From NCBI RefSeq assembly GCF_000204645.1, contig NC_015423.1:11489-75488 (forward strand): 64,000 bases of DNA, read 5' to 3'. This DNA is from Alicycliphilus denitrificans K601 (GTDB lineage Bacteria; Pseudomonadota; Gammaproteobacteria; Burkholderiales; Burkholderiaceae_C). Numbering within the stretch: position 1 is the stretch's first letter; each line of letters starts with the position of its first letter. Shown here piece by piece: positions 1-8,908 of this stretch. Below the pieces are notes generated by a model. It saw only the letters and a list, made by a program, of their open reading frames with translations, did no database searches and had not been told where the DNA came from. Made by a program: the position numbers and the translations under genes.

Positions 1-179
1 ACAAGCGCGTGAAGGTCAGCGGAAAACTCAAGACCTTTATTGCCGACAAGCTCACTTCCGAACGCGAGAAGGACTATCTCGTTGAATTCACCATCACTAC
101 CTCGGGGCGTCTCTATGTTTCCAAGATCGAAGAAATCGTTAAGCGCGATCCTTCTGCTAACAAGCCTGCTGGCAACTGA
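1..179 (+). CDS. traE: TraE, C-terminal end (5-prime cut by window edge)
   Basis: The frame starting at base 3 is open for 58 codons and stops with TGA at 177-179. Its product (ending KRDPSANKPAGN) is strand-rich and sits directly before traK, where F-type loci carry traE. TraE is a VirB8-like inner-membrane protein of the mating-pair apparatus with an N-terminal anchor and a periplasmic domain. Only the end of that domain is visible, so the call rests mostly on position and gene order. The reading frame overlaps the chosen traK start by 65 bases. Confidence 0.65.
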   Translation, partial: KRVKVSGKLKTFIADKLTSEREKDYLVEFTITTSGRLYVSKIEEIVKRDPSANKPAGN

Positions 180-852
180 AGCAGGCGCAACGCAAGTCGT
201 TGAGAACGCTGACCGGGGCCACGTTCAAGTCAATATCTCGGTCAACGAAACCAACCGTCTCGCAATCGACGGGCGCCGCATTGCCAATGTGGTGCCCAGC
301 GTGAAGGGCGTGCTGGCAGGCCAGAAGGACGAGGCCCTGGGGGCTTACTACTTCACGCTGGCCAGCGAGTCGCCCAACCAGGGCACGGTCACGGTTTTCG
401 TGTCCGACGAGAAGGGCGTTACCTACAAGCTGATCCTCGTTCCGCGTCCGGTGGCCGGCGAGGAAATCATCATCCGGCCGCCGAGCGAGAAGGCTACGCC
501 TTCGAGCCGCGCAGCCGCTGATGGCCGCACCGTCTCCTACCAGCGCCGCATCAAGGACTTGATGCTGGTGATGGCCGACGACGAGCTGAAGGACAGCGTT
601 GAAACCATCCAGGTGAACAAGGAAGTGCCTTTGTGGAAAGAGGGGCGCTTGATCTTGGTGGCCAAGTACATGGATGGCGAAGTGGTGGGCGAGAAATACC
701 GCCTGACCAACGTTTCCCCCTCCGAAATGCTGCTGGTCGAGCAGGAGCTTTACCGCCGTGGCGTGCGCGCCATTGCCGTAGAGCACCACACGCTGATGCA
801 GGGCGACGGGACGGACATCTACATCGTTCGGGAGCGCAAAGACAATGAGTGA
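115..852 (+). CDS. traK: TraK, secretin-like outer-membrane component of F-type T4SS
   Basis: A 245-residue protein with a classical signal peptide (MFPRSKKSLSAILLLTSLLATEAGA) when started at ATG 115. An earlier in-frame ATG at 40 lies inside traE and would bury the signal peptide, so 115 is preferred. TraK-family proteins have a secretin-like domain and, with TraV and TraB, form the channel that spans the envelope. The C-terminal half (RLTNVSPSEMLLVEQELYRRG) is typical of the family. The gene overlaps traB by 8 bases, which indicates translational coupling. Confidence 0.88.
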   Translation: MFPRSKKSLSAILLLTSLLATEAGATQVVENADRGHVQVNISVNETNRLAIDGRRIANVVPSVKGVLAGQKDEALGAYYFTLASESPNQGTVTVFVSDEKGVTYKLILVPRPVAGEEIIIRPPSEKATPSSRAAADGRTVSYQRRIKDLMLVMADDELKDSVETIQVNKEVPLWKEGRLILVAKYMDGEVVGEKYRLTNVSPSEMLLVEQELYRRGVRAIAVEHHTLMQGDGTDIYIVRERKDNE

Positions 853-2194
853 GCCGAACGCACAAACAAAGAAACGCCAGATGATGCTCATCGGCGGGGC
901 AGTGACCGGCATTCTCGGTCTGGCCGGGGCTGGCATGTTCCTGTTCGACAGTGGCCCAGCACAGCACCGCGAAAAGCCCAAGACCGTCAGCATCACCGCA
1001 CCGGGCACCGTAGATGACAAGGATGCGTGGCGTGCGCAGCAAGCGGCCAAGGAGAAGTCCAACGAAGCCTTGATCGGGGAAGTTAAGACCCAGCTCAAGG
1101 CCCAGGAGGAACAGAACAAGAAGCTCGCGCAGGCGCTGGAGGAACTGAAGGCCAACAAGGCCGCAGCCGGTTCGGCTGGCAGCGCAACGGCTGCGAAGCC
1201 AGATGCTTCGGTTCTGGACAAGCCTTTGCCCATTGGCAACGGCACCGGGCCGGGCCAGCGTGTTCTCCAGTCACCGAACGGCAAGGGCGGGGCCACCACC
1301 CTAAACCAGCCGCTCAATCAGGTGGATGTGCCGGCGCGGCGGGAAGTGGAAATCATCACCTTCAACAATGCCGAGGGCAAGGGCGCAGCGGGCGCAGCCG
1401 TTGGCGGCGCTGGTGGCATCACCGAGGTGCTGGGCTTCCCAACCGACGAGAAGGCCAAGAAGTACGGCACCACCTCGGGCGGGGCAGACGGCAAGAAGCA
1501 GACCATCGAGTTTCTGCCGGCTGGCTCCTTTGTGCGCGTGGCCATGCTCAACGGCGTGGATGCGCCGACAGGCGGGCAAGCCCAATCGAACCCGCTGCCG
1601 GTGGCTTTCCATGTGCTCGATGTCGCCAATCTGGCCAACAAGCACAAGCTGGACATCAAGGATTGCCGCATCGTGGCCGCCACCTGGGGCGATCTGTCCT
1701 CAGAGCGGATGATGGGCCGCACCGAAACCCTGGCCTGCGTTATCAACGGCGAGGCCGTTGAAATGGCGATCAAGGGCCAAGTGATTGGGGAAGACGGCAA
1801 GGCTGGGGTTCGGGGCCGTCTCGTCACCAAGCAGGGCCAGTTGCTCGCCAATGCCCTGTTTGCCGGCGCGCTCAGTGGTATCGGCAAAGCCTTCCAGTCC
1901 TCCGCAACCATCACCAGCACAGGCGGCGGCGGCATCACGCAAACCATCGACCCGGACAAGATCGGGCAAGCCGCTATCGGTGGTGGGGTAGGCAGCGCGG
2001 GCCAGCAGCTCGCTCAGTACTACCTCAAGGCTGCGGACAAGCTGTACCCCGTCATCGAAACCGATGGCGGCCGTACCGTCGAAATCCTCATCACCAAGGG
2101 CGCTGTTTATTCCGGCAAGGCGCTCGCCAAGGACGATTACCGGGGCCTCCTGAAGCGCACCGGCACCAACTCCAGGAGATACGAAGATGATTAA
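845..2194 (+). CDS. traB: TraB, VirB10-like envelope-spanning protein
   Basis: 449 residues. A short cytoplasmic N-terminus precedes one membrane helix at about residues 14-33. A coiled-coil stretch rich in K, E, Q and A follows (about 70-110), then a long Gly/Ala-rich linker and a conserved C-terminal VirB10-type beta domain that includes QTIEFLPAGSFVRVAMLNGVD at its start. TraB links the inner membrane to the TraK/TraV outer-membrane ring. It overlaps traK upstream and the dsbC-like gene downstream by a few bases, as expected for one F-type operon. Confidence 0.92.
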   Translation: MSEPNAQTKKRQMMLIGGAVTGILGLAGAGMFLFDSGPAQHREKPKTVSITAPGTVDDKDAWRAQQAAKEKSNEALIGEVKTQLKAQEEQNKKLAQALEELKANKAAAGSAGSATAAKPDASVLDKPLPIGNGTGPGQRVLQSPNGKGGATTLNQPLNQVDVPARREVEIITFNNAEGKGAAGAAVGGAGGITEVLGFPTDEKAKKYGTTSGGADGKKQTIEFLPAGSFVRVAMLNGVDAPTGGQAQSNPLPVAFHVLDVANLANKHKLDIKDCRIVAATWGDLSSERMMGRTETLACVINGEAVEMAIKGQVIGEDGKAGVRGRLVTKQGQLLANALFAGALSGIGKAFQSSATITSTGGGGITQTIDPDKIGQAAIGGGVGSAGQQLAQYYLKAADKLYPVIETDGGRTVEILITKGAVYSGKALAKDDYRGLLKRTGTNSRRYEDD

Positions 2195-2936
2195 ACGAGT
2201 GTTGACCCTCGCGCTGGCTGCTGCGCTGGCTGTTCCCGCATTTGCCCAAGATGAAGCGCCCGCGTCCGTGGTCGAGAAGTTCAAGACCATGTACCCGAAG
2301 ACGACCTTCAAGGAAATTCGCAAGTCGCAAGTTTCCGGGCTGTATGAGGTAGTGATGGGCGAGAACATCGCCTACACCGACGAGTCGGGCCGCTACTTCA
2401 TTTTCGGGCACCTGTTCGACATGCAGCAGCAAGTCGATCTGACTGCCCAGCGCAAGCTCGATAGCAAGAAAACCGAGTTCCCGGCACAGCAACTTGGCCA
2501 AGCGATCAAGACGGTCAAGGGCGACGGCAGCCGAATCCTGGCCGTGTTCAGCGACCCGGATTGCCCCTACTGCAAGCAGTTGGAGGGCGAGCTGGCCCGC
2601 CTGGACAACGTGACCATTTACACGTTCCTGTACCCGCTCGAATCGCTGCACCCGGAAGCCAAGACCAAGGCCGTCAGCGTGTGGTGCGCGCCGAACAAGG
2701 CGAAAGCCTGGAGCGAGCTGATGCTGGCCGGCAAGAAGCCCAAGCTGGTGGCCTGCAACAACCCCGTCAACGACAACTTGGTGCTGGGTTCCAAGCTGGG
2801 CGTGGTGGGCACTCCTACCCTGATTGCCGCCGATGGCCGCGTCCTGCCTGGTTCCGCACCGGCCGAGAAGATCGACCAGTGGCTGAACGCCGGTAAGCCT
2901 GGCGCGCCGGCCGCTGCGCAGGAGGCAACCCAATGA
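2187..2936 (+). CDS. DsbC-like thiol:disulfide isomerase of the tra operon
   Basis: 249 residues with a cleavable signal peptide (MIKRVLTLALAAALAVPAFAQ). An N-terminal dimerisation-like region is followed by a thioredoxin fold with active site C126-P-Y-C129 in FSDPDCPYCKQLEG and a cis-proline loop GTPTL near residue 214, the DsbC/DsbG layout. F-type operons outside F itself often carry such a gene between traB and traV. The likely role is periplasmic disulfide shuffling of the many Cys-rich Tra proteins encoded here (TraU, TraN, TraH). It ends in an ATGA overlap with the next gene. Confidence 0.9.
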   Translation: MIKRVLTLALAAALAVPAFAQDEAPASVVEKFKTMYPKTTFKEIRKSQVSGLYEVVMGENIAYTDESGRYFIFGHLFDMQQQVDLTAQRKLDSKKTEFPAQQLGQAIKTVKGDGSRILAVFSDPDCPYCKQLEGELARLDNVTIYTFLYPLESLHPEAKTKAVSVWCAPNKAKAWSELMLAGKKPKLVACNNPVNDNLVLGSKLGVVGTPTLIAADGRVLPGSAPAEKIDQWLNAGKPGAPAAAQEATQ

Positions 2937-3082
2937 AGCGCACCGCCTTGATGTTTGGTGCCGGCGCGCTCGCCTTGGCCCTGACGGGCTGCGGTTCGCT
3001 CGCTGGCCGCGACTGCGGCGCTTGCTGCAAGGGTGTCGGTTTCAGCGGCAGTGCCGCGCACGCATGGGAGGGAAGCAAATGA
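2933..3082 (+). CDS. small Cys-rich lipoprotein between dsbC and traV
   Basis: A 49-codon gene whose ATG overlaps the dsbC stop (ATGA) and whose TGA overlaps the traV ATG, so it is locked into the operon. The N-terminus is a lipoprotein signal (MKRTALMFGAGALALALTGC, lipobox LTGC). The mature part holds three further Cys (DCGACCKG) and little else. Size and position recall the tiny proteins encoded between traB and traV in F-type systems. No family is recognised. The perfect two-sided start/stop coupling is the main reason to call it real. Confidence 0.72.
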   Translation: MKRTALMFGAGALALALTGCGSLAGRDCGACCKGVGFSGSAAHAWEGSK

Positions 3083-3729
3083 AGGCACTGGCCTTGACCT
3101 TTGGCATCGGGGCCGTGGTGGCCCTATCCGGTTGCAGCAGCATGTCTGGCTTTGATGCGAAATCCGAATTCGCGTGCAAGGCCCCGGACGGCATCTTGTG
3201 CGAGTCGATGAGCGGCATCTACGCCAATGCCCAGGCGAAGAACCTGCCGGGCCAGCGCGTGAATGCGCGCGGCGAGGCTCCGGTGGAACTTTCGCAGGCG
3301 AAAGCCGGCAGCAACGTGATGACCAAGCCCATCTACTCGGGCACGCCGATCCGCAGCGCACCGCGCCTGCTTCGCGTCTGGTTCGCCCCGTGGGAAGACA
3401 CCGATGGCGATCTGCACGACCAGTCCTACGTGTACCTGCCGGTCGATTCCGGCCGCTGGCTGATCGAGCACAACCGCCGCCGCATCCAGGACAACTACCG
3501 GCCGGTACGCGCCCCGTCGAATGTGACGGCCCAGGCTGCGCAGCCGCAAACGGCCGGCGCTGGCCAGCAACGGCAAAGCCCTGGCGTGCTGGGGCAGCAG
3601 CCAACGCCTCCCGCTGACAACGGGATGGAGTCTATCGGCGTCCGTCAAGACCGCATGAGCAACGAGCAAGCCACCGAGCTGCTGAACGGAATCATGCGCC
3701 CCGGCAACGTCATCCCGGACAGCGAATAA
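3079..3729 (+). CDS. traV: TraV, outer-membrane lipoprotein of F-type T4SS
   Basis: 216 residues from ATG 3079, with lipoprotein signal MKALALTFGIGAVVALSGC (lipobox LSGC) followed by the TraV signature FACKAPDGILCESMSGIYANA, which holds the conserved Cys pair. The central segment RVWFAPWEDTDGDLHDQSYVYLPVDSG is also typical of the family. The product is the VirB7-like lipoprotein that anchors TraK and TraB in the outer membrane. An extended in-frame start at 3022 exists but would place the lipobox internally. A 37-base gap carrying GGAG separates it from traC. Confidence 0.92.
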   Translation: MKALALTFGIGAVVALSGCSSMSGFDAKSEFACKAPDGILCESMSGIYANAQAKNLPGQRVNARGEAPVELSQAKAGSNVMTKPIYSGTPIRSAPRLLRVWFAPWEDTDGDLHDQSYVYLPVDSGRWLIEHNRRRIQDNYRPVRAPSNVTAQAAQPQTAGAGQQRQSPGVLGQQPTPPADNGMESIGVRQDRMSNEQATELLNGIMRPGNVIPDSE

Positions 3730-3766
3730 GCATCGCTGGCCGGGCGGCCAACATGGAGAACATTCA

Positions 3767-6391
3767 ATGCAAGACAGCATGATGGACAAGCTAAAGGGTG
3801 CTGCCGCCCGGTTTTGGGACGAAACCGTGCTGGGCAACACCTCGGATGTCGGGAGCCAGCCGGCCCCCGTGGCGGCCGCCAACGAGGTGACGAGCCTCTA
3901 TGGGCTGCACAGCATCCTCAAGTACGACCAATACGACCCCGACACGGGCCTTTTCTACAACGACAACTCGGTGGCCTTCTGCTTTGAAGTCATCGCGCAA
4001 ACCGGCGCGGACGACGACATGGCGAGCCGCCTCAATACGCTCTTTACCCCGGTGCCGCCGCACTACGGAATTCAGTGGTGCCTGTTCGGTAGCCCGGTGC
4101 TGGATGACCAGTTCCAAGCGTACATGGATCAACGCCATATCGCGGTGGACAACGGCAAGACCACGCCGTTCTTTCAGGAGCTGGCCAAGCGCCGCGTGGA
4201 GTACATCTACAAGGCAAAGGGCAAGCCGCTTTGGCCCAATGACAACTACGTGGTGAAGAACATCCGCCTGCTGTTCTCCATCACCAAAGCCGGTTCCTTC
4301 CGTGACGCCAAGCTGGTGGAGGAAATGTACGAGCTGCGCGAGACAGTGCGCGCTTCGCTGCGCACGGCAAGCCTGCCGTCCTTCCCCCTCGATGCTGACG
4401 GGCTGATTAGCTTCCTGTGGCCGATCCTCAACCCCGAAAGCATGTTCAGCAAGGAGCCGTTCCCCGATCTGCGCTACGACGACGGGAAATCCATCAAAAA
4501 CCAAGTCACGGCCTTTGGCCAGCATGTGCGCGTGAAAGCCAACGAGCTGCTGTTTGGCCTGCCGCCCGAGAAGCAGGGCGACGAAGACAAGCGCATCGCC
4601 GTGCGTGGCTTCGGCGTGCTTCAGTACCCGCAGAAGAAAGAGCTGTGGGAGATGGCCAACATCATCGGTTCGTTTTTCGATGACGGCCTTCAATACCCGT
4701 GCCCATTCCTGGTGTGCGGTGGCGTCTTCACGCTTGACCCCAACGTGGTGGACGGCAAGGCTCAGATCAAGGCCGCACGCACCAAGCAAAACGCCAAGTC
4801 CAAGATGGCCGAGTTCCAGCCCGAGCTTCAGGCCCAGGCGAACGATTGGGACATCGTGCTGCACCAGCTCAACAACGGCGGCAGCATGTGCGAGCTGTAC
4901 CACACGCTGCTGCTGTTCGCACCCAAGCGCGTCATCAACCGGGCAAGCCAAGTGGCCCTGAACGTGTGGCGCAGCGAACGCTTCACGATCTGCCCGCTGC
5001 AACTGCTGCAACTGACGGCCCTGTATTCCAGCCTGCCCATGACGCTCACCGAGACGGTGCGCGACGACTTGCAGAAGCTACGCCTCATCACGTCCAAGAC
5101 CACGGTGAACGCGGTGGACATGGCCCCGGTGATTGGCGAATGGAAGGGCGCAGGCGACCCGGTGATGATGTTCTTTGGCCGTCGTGGCACCCCTACCTTC
5201 CTCGACTTCTACAGCAACCAGCAGGGCAACTACAACGTGTTCGTGGCGGGCGTGTCCGGTTCGGGCAAGTCCGTGACCATGAACGAAGTCGTTTCGGCCT
5301 ATCGAGGTATTGGCGCGCGGGTGTGGGTGATCGACGTGGGCCGCAGCTATCAGAACCTGATCCGGCTCCAGAAAGGCACCTTCCTGGAGTTCACGCCGAG
5401 CACGAAGCTGTGCATCAATCCATTCACTTGGGTGGGCACTGACGACGAGCTGGATTTCAAGGCGGAAATGCGGATGCTCAAGCCGATGATCGGCCGCATG
5501 GCGTCCCCCAATGCGCCGCTGACGGAATTCCAGTACGCGCTGATCGGGGAGGCGATTACCGCCGTCTGGCAAGACTACGGGCAGGACACCAACCCGACCC
5601 GCATCCGCGACTACCTGTTGAGCAACATCAAGAACGAGTCGGGCAGCACCGAGCGCGTGGCCTACGAGCTGGCCAAGCAGCTCGCGCCGTTCACCAAGGA
5701 TGGCGTCTATGGGGACTTCTTCAACGGCCGCGCCAACATCAGCTTGGACGCCGACATGGTGGGGCTGGAGCTGGAGGAACTGAAGAACGCTCCCGAGCTG
5801 CGCCGCGTGGTGCTGTTCGTGCTGACCTCGCGCATTGCCCACGACATGTATCTGACCCGCGACCGCAAGAAGCTGTGTCTGGTCGATGAGGCATGGCAGC
5901 TCCTGGGGGCTGACAAGGAAACCGCAGAGTTCATCGAGGAAGGCTACCGCCGCGCCCGGAAGTACAACGGCATTTTTTGTGTGGGCACGCAAGGTATCGA
6001 AGACGCCTATAAAAATGATGCGGCCCAGGCGGCCTACAACAACGCCGACTGGAAGATTCTGCTGCGCCAAGACCGCAAGAACCTGGAAAAGCTGATCGAG
6101 GACGGCATGGTGAATTTCTCGCCGGCCGTGAAGCGGATGCTGCTGTCGCTGCGCACCGAGCGCGGCCGCTTCAGCGAAATGCTCATTTCCTCGCCCAACG
6201 GCGATTCCGTGGTGCGCCACATCCCCGATCCCTTCTCCCTGCTGATGGCTTCGACCAACGCGCAGGACTTCAACGAATGCAACGCGCTGCTGGAGCAGGG
6301 CCATTCCACGATGGAAGCCCTGGAAATCATGCTGGCCCGCCGCACCCCTCAAGAACAACTGTCCCCGCGCCGGAGGAAAGATGACTACTGA
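3767..6391 (+). CDS. traC: TraC, VirB4-type ATPase for pilus assembly
   Basis: 874 residues, the usual TraC length. Walker A GVSGSGKS lies near residue 497 and Walker B-like KLCLVDEAWQLL near residue 704. The N-terminal half is the TraC/VirB4 domain (SLYGLHSILKYDQYDPDTGLF), followed by the FtsK/VirB4-like core including EEGYRRARKYNGIFCVGTQ. It is a cytoplasmic ATPase docked at the inner-membrane platform that powers pilin extraction and assembly. The start ATG 3767 has GGAG ten bases upstream. The stop overlaps trbI by 11 bases. Confidence 0.95.
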   Translation: MQDSMMDKLKGAAARFWDETVLGNTSDVGSQPAPVAAANEVTSLYGLHSILKYDQYDPDTGLFYNDNSVAFCFEVIAQTGADDDMASRLNTLFTPVPPHYGIQWCLFGSPVLDDQFQAYMDQRHIAVDNGKTTPFFQELAKRRVEYIYKAKGKPLWPNDNYVVKNIRLLFSITKAGSFRDAKLVEEMYELRETVRASLRTASLPSFPLDADGLISFLWPILNPESMFSKEPFPDLRYDDGKSIKNQVTAFGQHVRVKANELLFGLPPEKQGDEDKRIAVRGFGVLQYPQKKELWEMANIIGSFFDDGLQYPCPFLVCGGVFTLDPNVVDGKAQIKAARTKQNAKSKMAEFQPELQAQANDWDIVLHQLNNGGSMCELYHTLLLFAPKRVINRASQVALNVWRSERFTICPLQLLQLTALYSSLPMTLTETVRDDLQKLRLITSKTTVNAVDMAPVIGEWKGAGDPVMMFFGRRGTPTFLDFYSNQQGNYNVFVAGVSGSGKSVTMNEVVSAYRGIGARVWVIDVGRSYQNLIRLQKGTFLEFTPSTKLCINPFTWVGTDDELDFKAEMRMLKPMIGRMASPNAPLTEFQYALIGEAITAVWQDYGQDTNPTRIRDYLLSNIKNESGSTERVAYELAKQLAPFTKDGVYGDFFNGRANISLDADMVGLELEELKNAPELRRVVLFVLTSRIAHDMYLTRDRKKLCLVDEAWQLLGADKETAEFIEEGYRRARKYNGIFCVGTQGIEDAYKNDAAQAAYNNADWKILLRQDRKNLEKLIEDGMVNFSPAVKRMLLSLRTERGRFSEMLISSPNGDSVVRHIPDPFSLLMASTNAQDFNECNALLEQGHSTMEALEIMLARRTPQEQLSPRRRKDDY

Positions 6392-6809
6392 ACCGAACAC
6401 CAACCCAACCCCCGAGACGCCAGCGCCGGCCGAGGCCGCCGCGCCGGCCGCCGACCGGATGCGTTATGTGATCCCGGCCGTGCTGTCCACCTTGCTCACG
6501 CTGGTGGCGCTCGCGCCAGTGGCCTACGTCATCAACCGCAACATGCCTGCGCGTGTGGCCACCGTTGATTTGCAGGTGCTGGTGGAGGAAGACCAGAAGC
6601 GCACCCTCGACGTGATCGGGAAGGGTGGCGACGTGACCGACGAGCAGCGCGCCGTGGCGCAGAAGCTGACCATCGACTTTGCCAAGAAGCTGTCCGCGAC
6701 CGTGGATGCGCTGGGGCAAGAGTGCAACTGCGTGATCGTCAACAAGGCGGCGCTGCTGGGTGGCGTGACCATCGACTACACGGATCAAGTCCGGGCGAGG
6801 ATGAAGTGA
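6381..6809 (+). CDS. trbI: TrbI, F-type T4SS inner-membrane protein
   Basis: 142 residues. A Pro/Ala-rich start is followed by one membrane helix (about 27-52) and an N-in periplasmic domain beginning VATVDLQVLVEEDQKR. Its place after traC and before the peptidase and traW matches F-type trbI, whose product influences pilus retraction and length in F. The stop shares ATGA-type overlap with the next gene. Confidence 0.8.
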   Translation: MTTEPNTNPTPETPAPAEAAAPAADRMRYVIPAVLSTLLTLVALAPVAYVINRNMPARVATVDLQVLVEEDQKRTLDVIGKGGDVTDEQRAVAQKLTIDFAKKLSATVDALGQECNCVIVNKAALLGGVTIDYTDQVRARMK

Positions 6810-7285
6810 TGAAGGCGAAGCGCATCTACTGGACAGTTTGCGCGGGTGTGTTCGCCGTGGGTGCGCTGGCCGCCGCCACTACCCCTTGGCTGGATTACAC
6901 CTTCAACCTCACCAACAGCCTGCCCGGCACCCTCTACGTGATCCACAAGGGCGGGGAAGTGAAGAAGGGCGAGCTGATCGCCTACCGCTGGCATGGCGGT
7001 GCGACCTATCCCGCTGGCACCACCTTCATCAAGCGCGTGGCCGGTGTGGCTGGCGACACGGTTAAACGGGCCGGCAGCGCGTTTTGGGTGAATGACCAAT
7101 ACATCGGCACCGCCAAGCCCTTCTCGAAGGCTGGCGTGCCTCTCCAGCCCGCGCAAGAGGGCGTTATCGGGGCAGGGGAGTATTTCGTTTCGACGCCCAA
7201 CCCGAACAGCCTGGACTCGCGGTATGCGCTGACCGGCAACGTGAAGCAGGCCGAAGTCATCGGGAGGGCTTATGAGATTTTCTAA
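6809..7285 (+). CDS. S26-family conjugative signal peptidase (TraF/LepB type)
   Basis: 158 residues with one N-terminal membrane helix. The motif LTNSLPGTLYVI supplies the catalytic Ser, and TTFIKRVAGVAGDTV supplies the general-base Lys of S26 peptidases. The C-terminal STPNPNSLDSRYALTGNV matches the conserved SxxxxDSR box. Such proteins process pilin or cyclise TrbC-type pilins in conjugation systems. Here the peptidase sits inside an F-type operon, so it may mature the pilin or another Tra precursor. It overlaps trbI (TGATG) and traW. Confidence 0.88.
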   Translation: MKAKRIYWTVCAGVFAVGALAAATTPWLDYTFNLTNSLPGTLYVIHKGGEVKKGELIAYRWHGGATYPAGTTFIKRVAGVAGDTVKRAGSAFWVNDQYIGTAKPFSKAGVPLQPAQEGVIGAGEYFVSTPNPNSLDSRYALTGNVKQAEVIGRAYEIF

Positions 7286-7910
7286 GCTGATCGCAGCCCT
7301 GCTGATCGCCTCGATCCTGCCTGCCGCGAACGCGGCGAGCTTGGGCAGCATCGGGCCGACCTACCCGATTGGGGAGGAAAGCGCCCTCGACATGATTATG
7401 AAGAAGCTGCGCGAAAAGGAGCGTAGCGGCGAGCTGAAGCGGTTGCAGGAAGAAGCCATCCGCCGCTCGATGGGCAGCATCAAGAACATGAAGCCGGTGG
7501 ACGGTATCACCACCGTGCGCGCCCGCGCGCAGCGTTTCATCGACCCCACCGTGACCTACACCAAGCCGGTGACGACCGACGACGGCCGCATCGTGGTGCC
7601 GGCTGGAACGAAGATCAACCCGCTGGACATGACCAGCCTGACGAAGACGCTGGTTTTCTTCGACGGCCGCGACCCCGAACAGCGCGAAGCAGTGGGGCGC
7701 TTGGTGGCCAAGGGCGGCCAGCTCAAGGTGAAGCCGATTCTCGTTGCTGGGTCTTGGCTCGACCTCACCAAAGCCTGGAAGACCCAAGTTTTCTACGACC
7801 AGAAGGGCACCCTTTCCAAACGGTTCGGCATCACGGCCGTGCCGGCTGTGATTCGTCAGCAGGGAAAGATGCTTGTGCTCGATGAGATTCCCGCGAAGGA
7901 GCTGCAATGA
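7272..7910 (+). CDS. traW: TraW, periplasmic pilus-assembly protein
   Basis: 212 residues with signal peptide MRFSKLIAALLIASILPAANAA. A coiled-coil-like Glu/Arg-rich stretch is followed by the TraW signature PAGTKINPLDMTSLTKTLVFFDGRD and a C-terminal thioredoxin-like end (KRFGITAVPAVIRQQGK). TraW works with TraU and TrbC in pilus assembly, and a TraW-TrbC interaction is known in F. Here the two are separate genes flanking traU. The gene overlaps both neighbours. Confidence 0.9.
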   Translation: MRFSKLIAALLIASILPAANAASLGSIGPTYPIGEESALDMIMKKLREKERSGELKRLQEEAIRRSMGSIKNMKPVDGITTVRARAQRFIDPTVTYTKPVTTDDGRIVVPAGTKINPLDMTSLTKTLVFFDGRDPEQREAVGRLVAKGGQLKVKPILVAGSWLDLTKAWKTQVFYDQKGTLSKRFGITAVPAVIRQQGKMLVLDEIPAKELQ

Positions 7911-8908
7911 AACGCTGGCTTGTAATGGCTTTCATGGTGCTCGCGGCGACTTTCGCGCGCGAAAGTATGGCCGGCGTGTGCCAGGGCAAGTTTGCCAACC
8001 CCATCACCGATATTTGCTGGAGCTGCCTGTTCCCGCTGACGTTGGGCGGCACGCCGATCATGACGATGGGCCAGGAGGACACCGGCAACCCGGACGGCTT
8101 CCTCTGCACCTGCACCAACCCGCTGCGCATCGGCATCAAGACCGGCTTTTGGGAGCCGGCGCGGCGCGTGGATGTGACCCGCACCCCGTACTGCTTTGTC
8201 TCGCTGGGAGGCATCAAGCTCGATCCCGGTATCCGTGCCCCGGAAGGCGAGATCCGTTTGCAGCAGGACAACACCAAGCAGTCCAACTATCAGGTTCATT
8301 GGTACGCCGATCCGATCCTTTATTGGCTGGAGGTGATCCTGGATAACCCGTGCCTGGAGACGGGTTCCTTTGACGTGGCCTACATCACCGAAGTCGATCC
8401 GACTTGGAACGACGACGAGCTGACCATGCTGCTGAACCCGGAAACTTTCCTGTTCGGCAACCCCATTGCCCAAGCCGCGTGTGCCGGCGACTGCGTGTTG
8501 TCATCGGCTGGCTTTGGCAGTAACGCGCTTTTCTGGTGCGCCGGCTGCCAGGGTTCGATCTACCCCTTCAACGGCCATGTGCAGGCCCACGTCTCACACG
8601 TACAAGCCAGTTCGCTGCTGGTGCAGCGCATGACGGCCAAGCTGCACCGCGAATTCCTGATGTGGGGCACCTCTGGCGCTGACGGCTTGTGCGGCATCTA
8701 TCCCGAGCCGGTGATGGACAAGACCCAATACAAGTACCAGATGCTCTACCCGATCCCGCAGACGGAAAAGATCAACGGGCGCTGCTGCCAACCCTATGGC
8801 CGCACGACCGCGATTTGGGGCGCTGGCAAGAGCTACCCGTATGCCGGCGAAGACTTCGCCTACATGATTTTCCGCAAGAAAAACTGCTGCCTGGGAGTGG
8901 GATTCTGA
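7907..8908 (+). CDS. traU: TraU, Cys-rich DNA-transfer/pilus protein
   Basis: 333 residues, nearly the length of F TraU. Many Cys follow the family spacing: CQGKF, CWSCLFP, CAGDCVL, CAGCQGSIYPFNGHV, CCQPYGRT and KNCCLG. The signal peptide region reads MKRWLVMAFMVLAATFARESMAG. The residues TFARES (15-20) are encoded by the plasmid-wide palindrome ACTTTCGCGCGCGAAAGT, which gives an unusually charged region just before the likely cleavage site. TraU is periplasmic and depends on correct disulfides, which fits the DsbC-like gene upstream. Confidence 0.93.
   Translation: MKRWLVMAFMVLAATFARESMAGVCQGKFANPITDICWSCLFPLTLGGTPIMTMGQEDTGNPDGFLCTCTNPLRIGIKTGFWEPARRVDVTRTPYCFVSLGGIKLDPGIRAPEGEIRLQQDNTKQSNYQVHWYADPILYWLEVILDNPCLETGSFDVAYITEVDPTWNDDELTMLLNPETFLFGNPIAQAACAGDCVLSSAGFGSNALFWCAGCQGSIYPFNGHVQAHVSHVQASSLLVQRMTAKLHREFLMWGTSGADGLCGIYPEPVMDKTQYKYQMLYPIPQTEKINGRCCQPYGRTTAIWGAGKSYPYAGEDFAYMIFRKKNCCLGVGF
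7949..7966. repeat. plasmid-wide palindrome, perfect copy 1
   Basis: ACTTTCGCGCGCGAAAGT, a perfect inverted repeat lying inside the traU signal-peptide codons and read as TFARES. Confidence 0.9.

Noticed and set aside
157..1317. Long open frame antisense to traK/traB
   Set aside because: High GC gives long antisense frames throughout. This one has no SD, opposes two well-supported genes and has shadow-like composition. The same holds for antisense frames over traC, parB and the DUF3560 gene.
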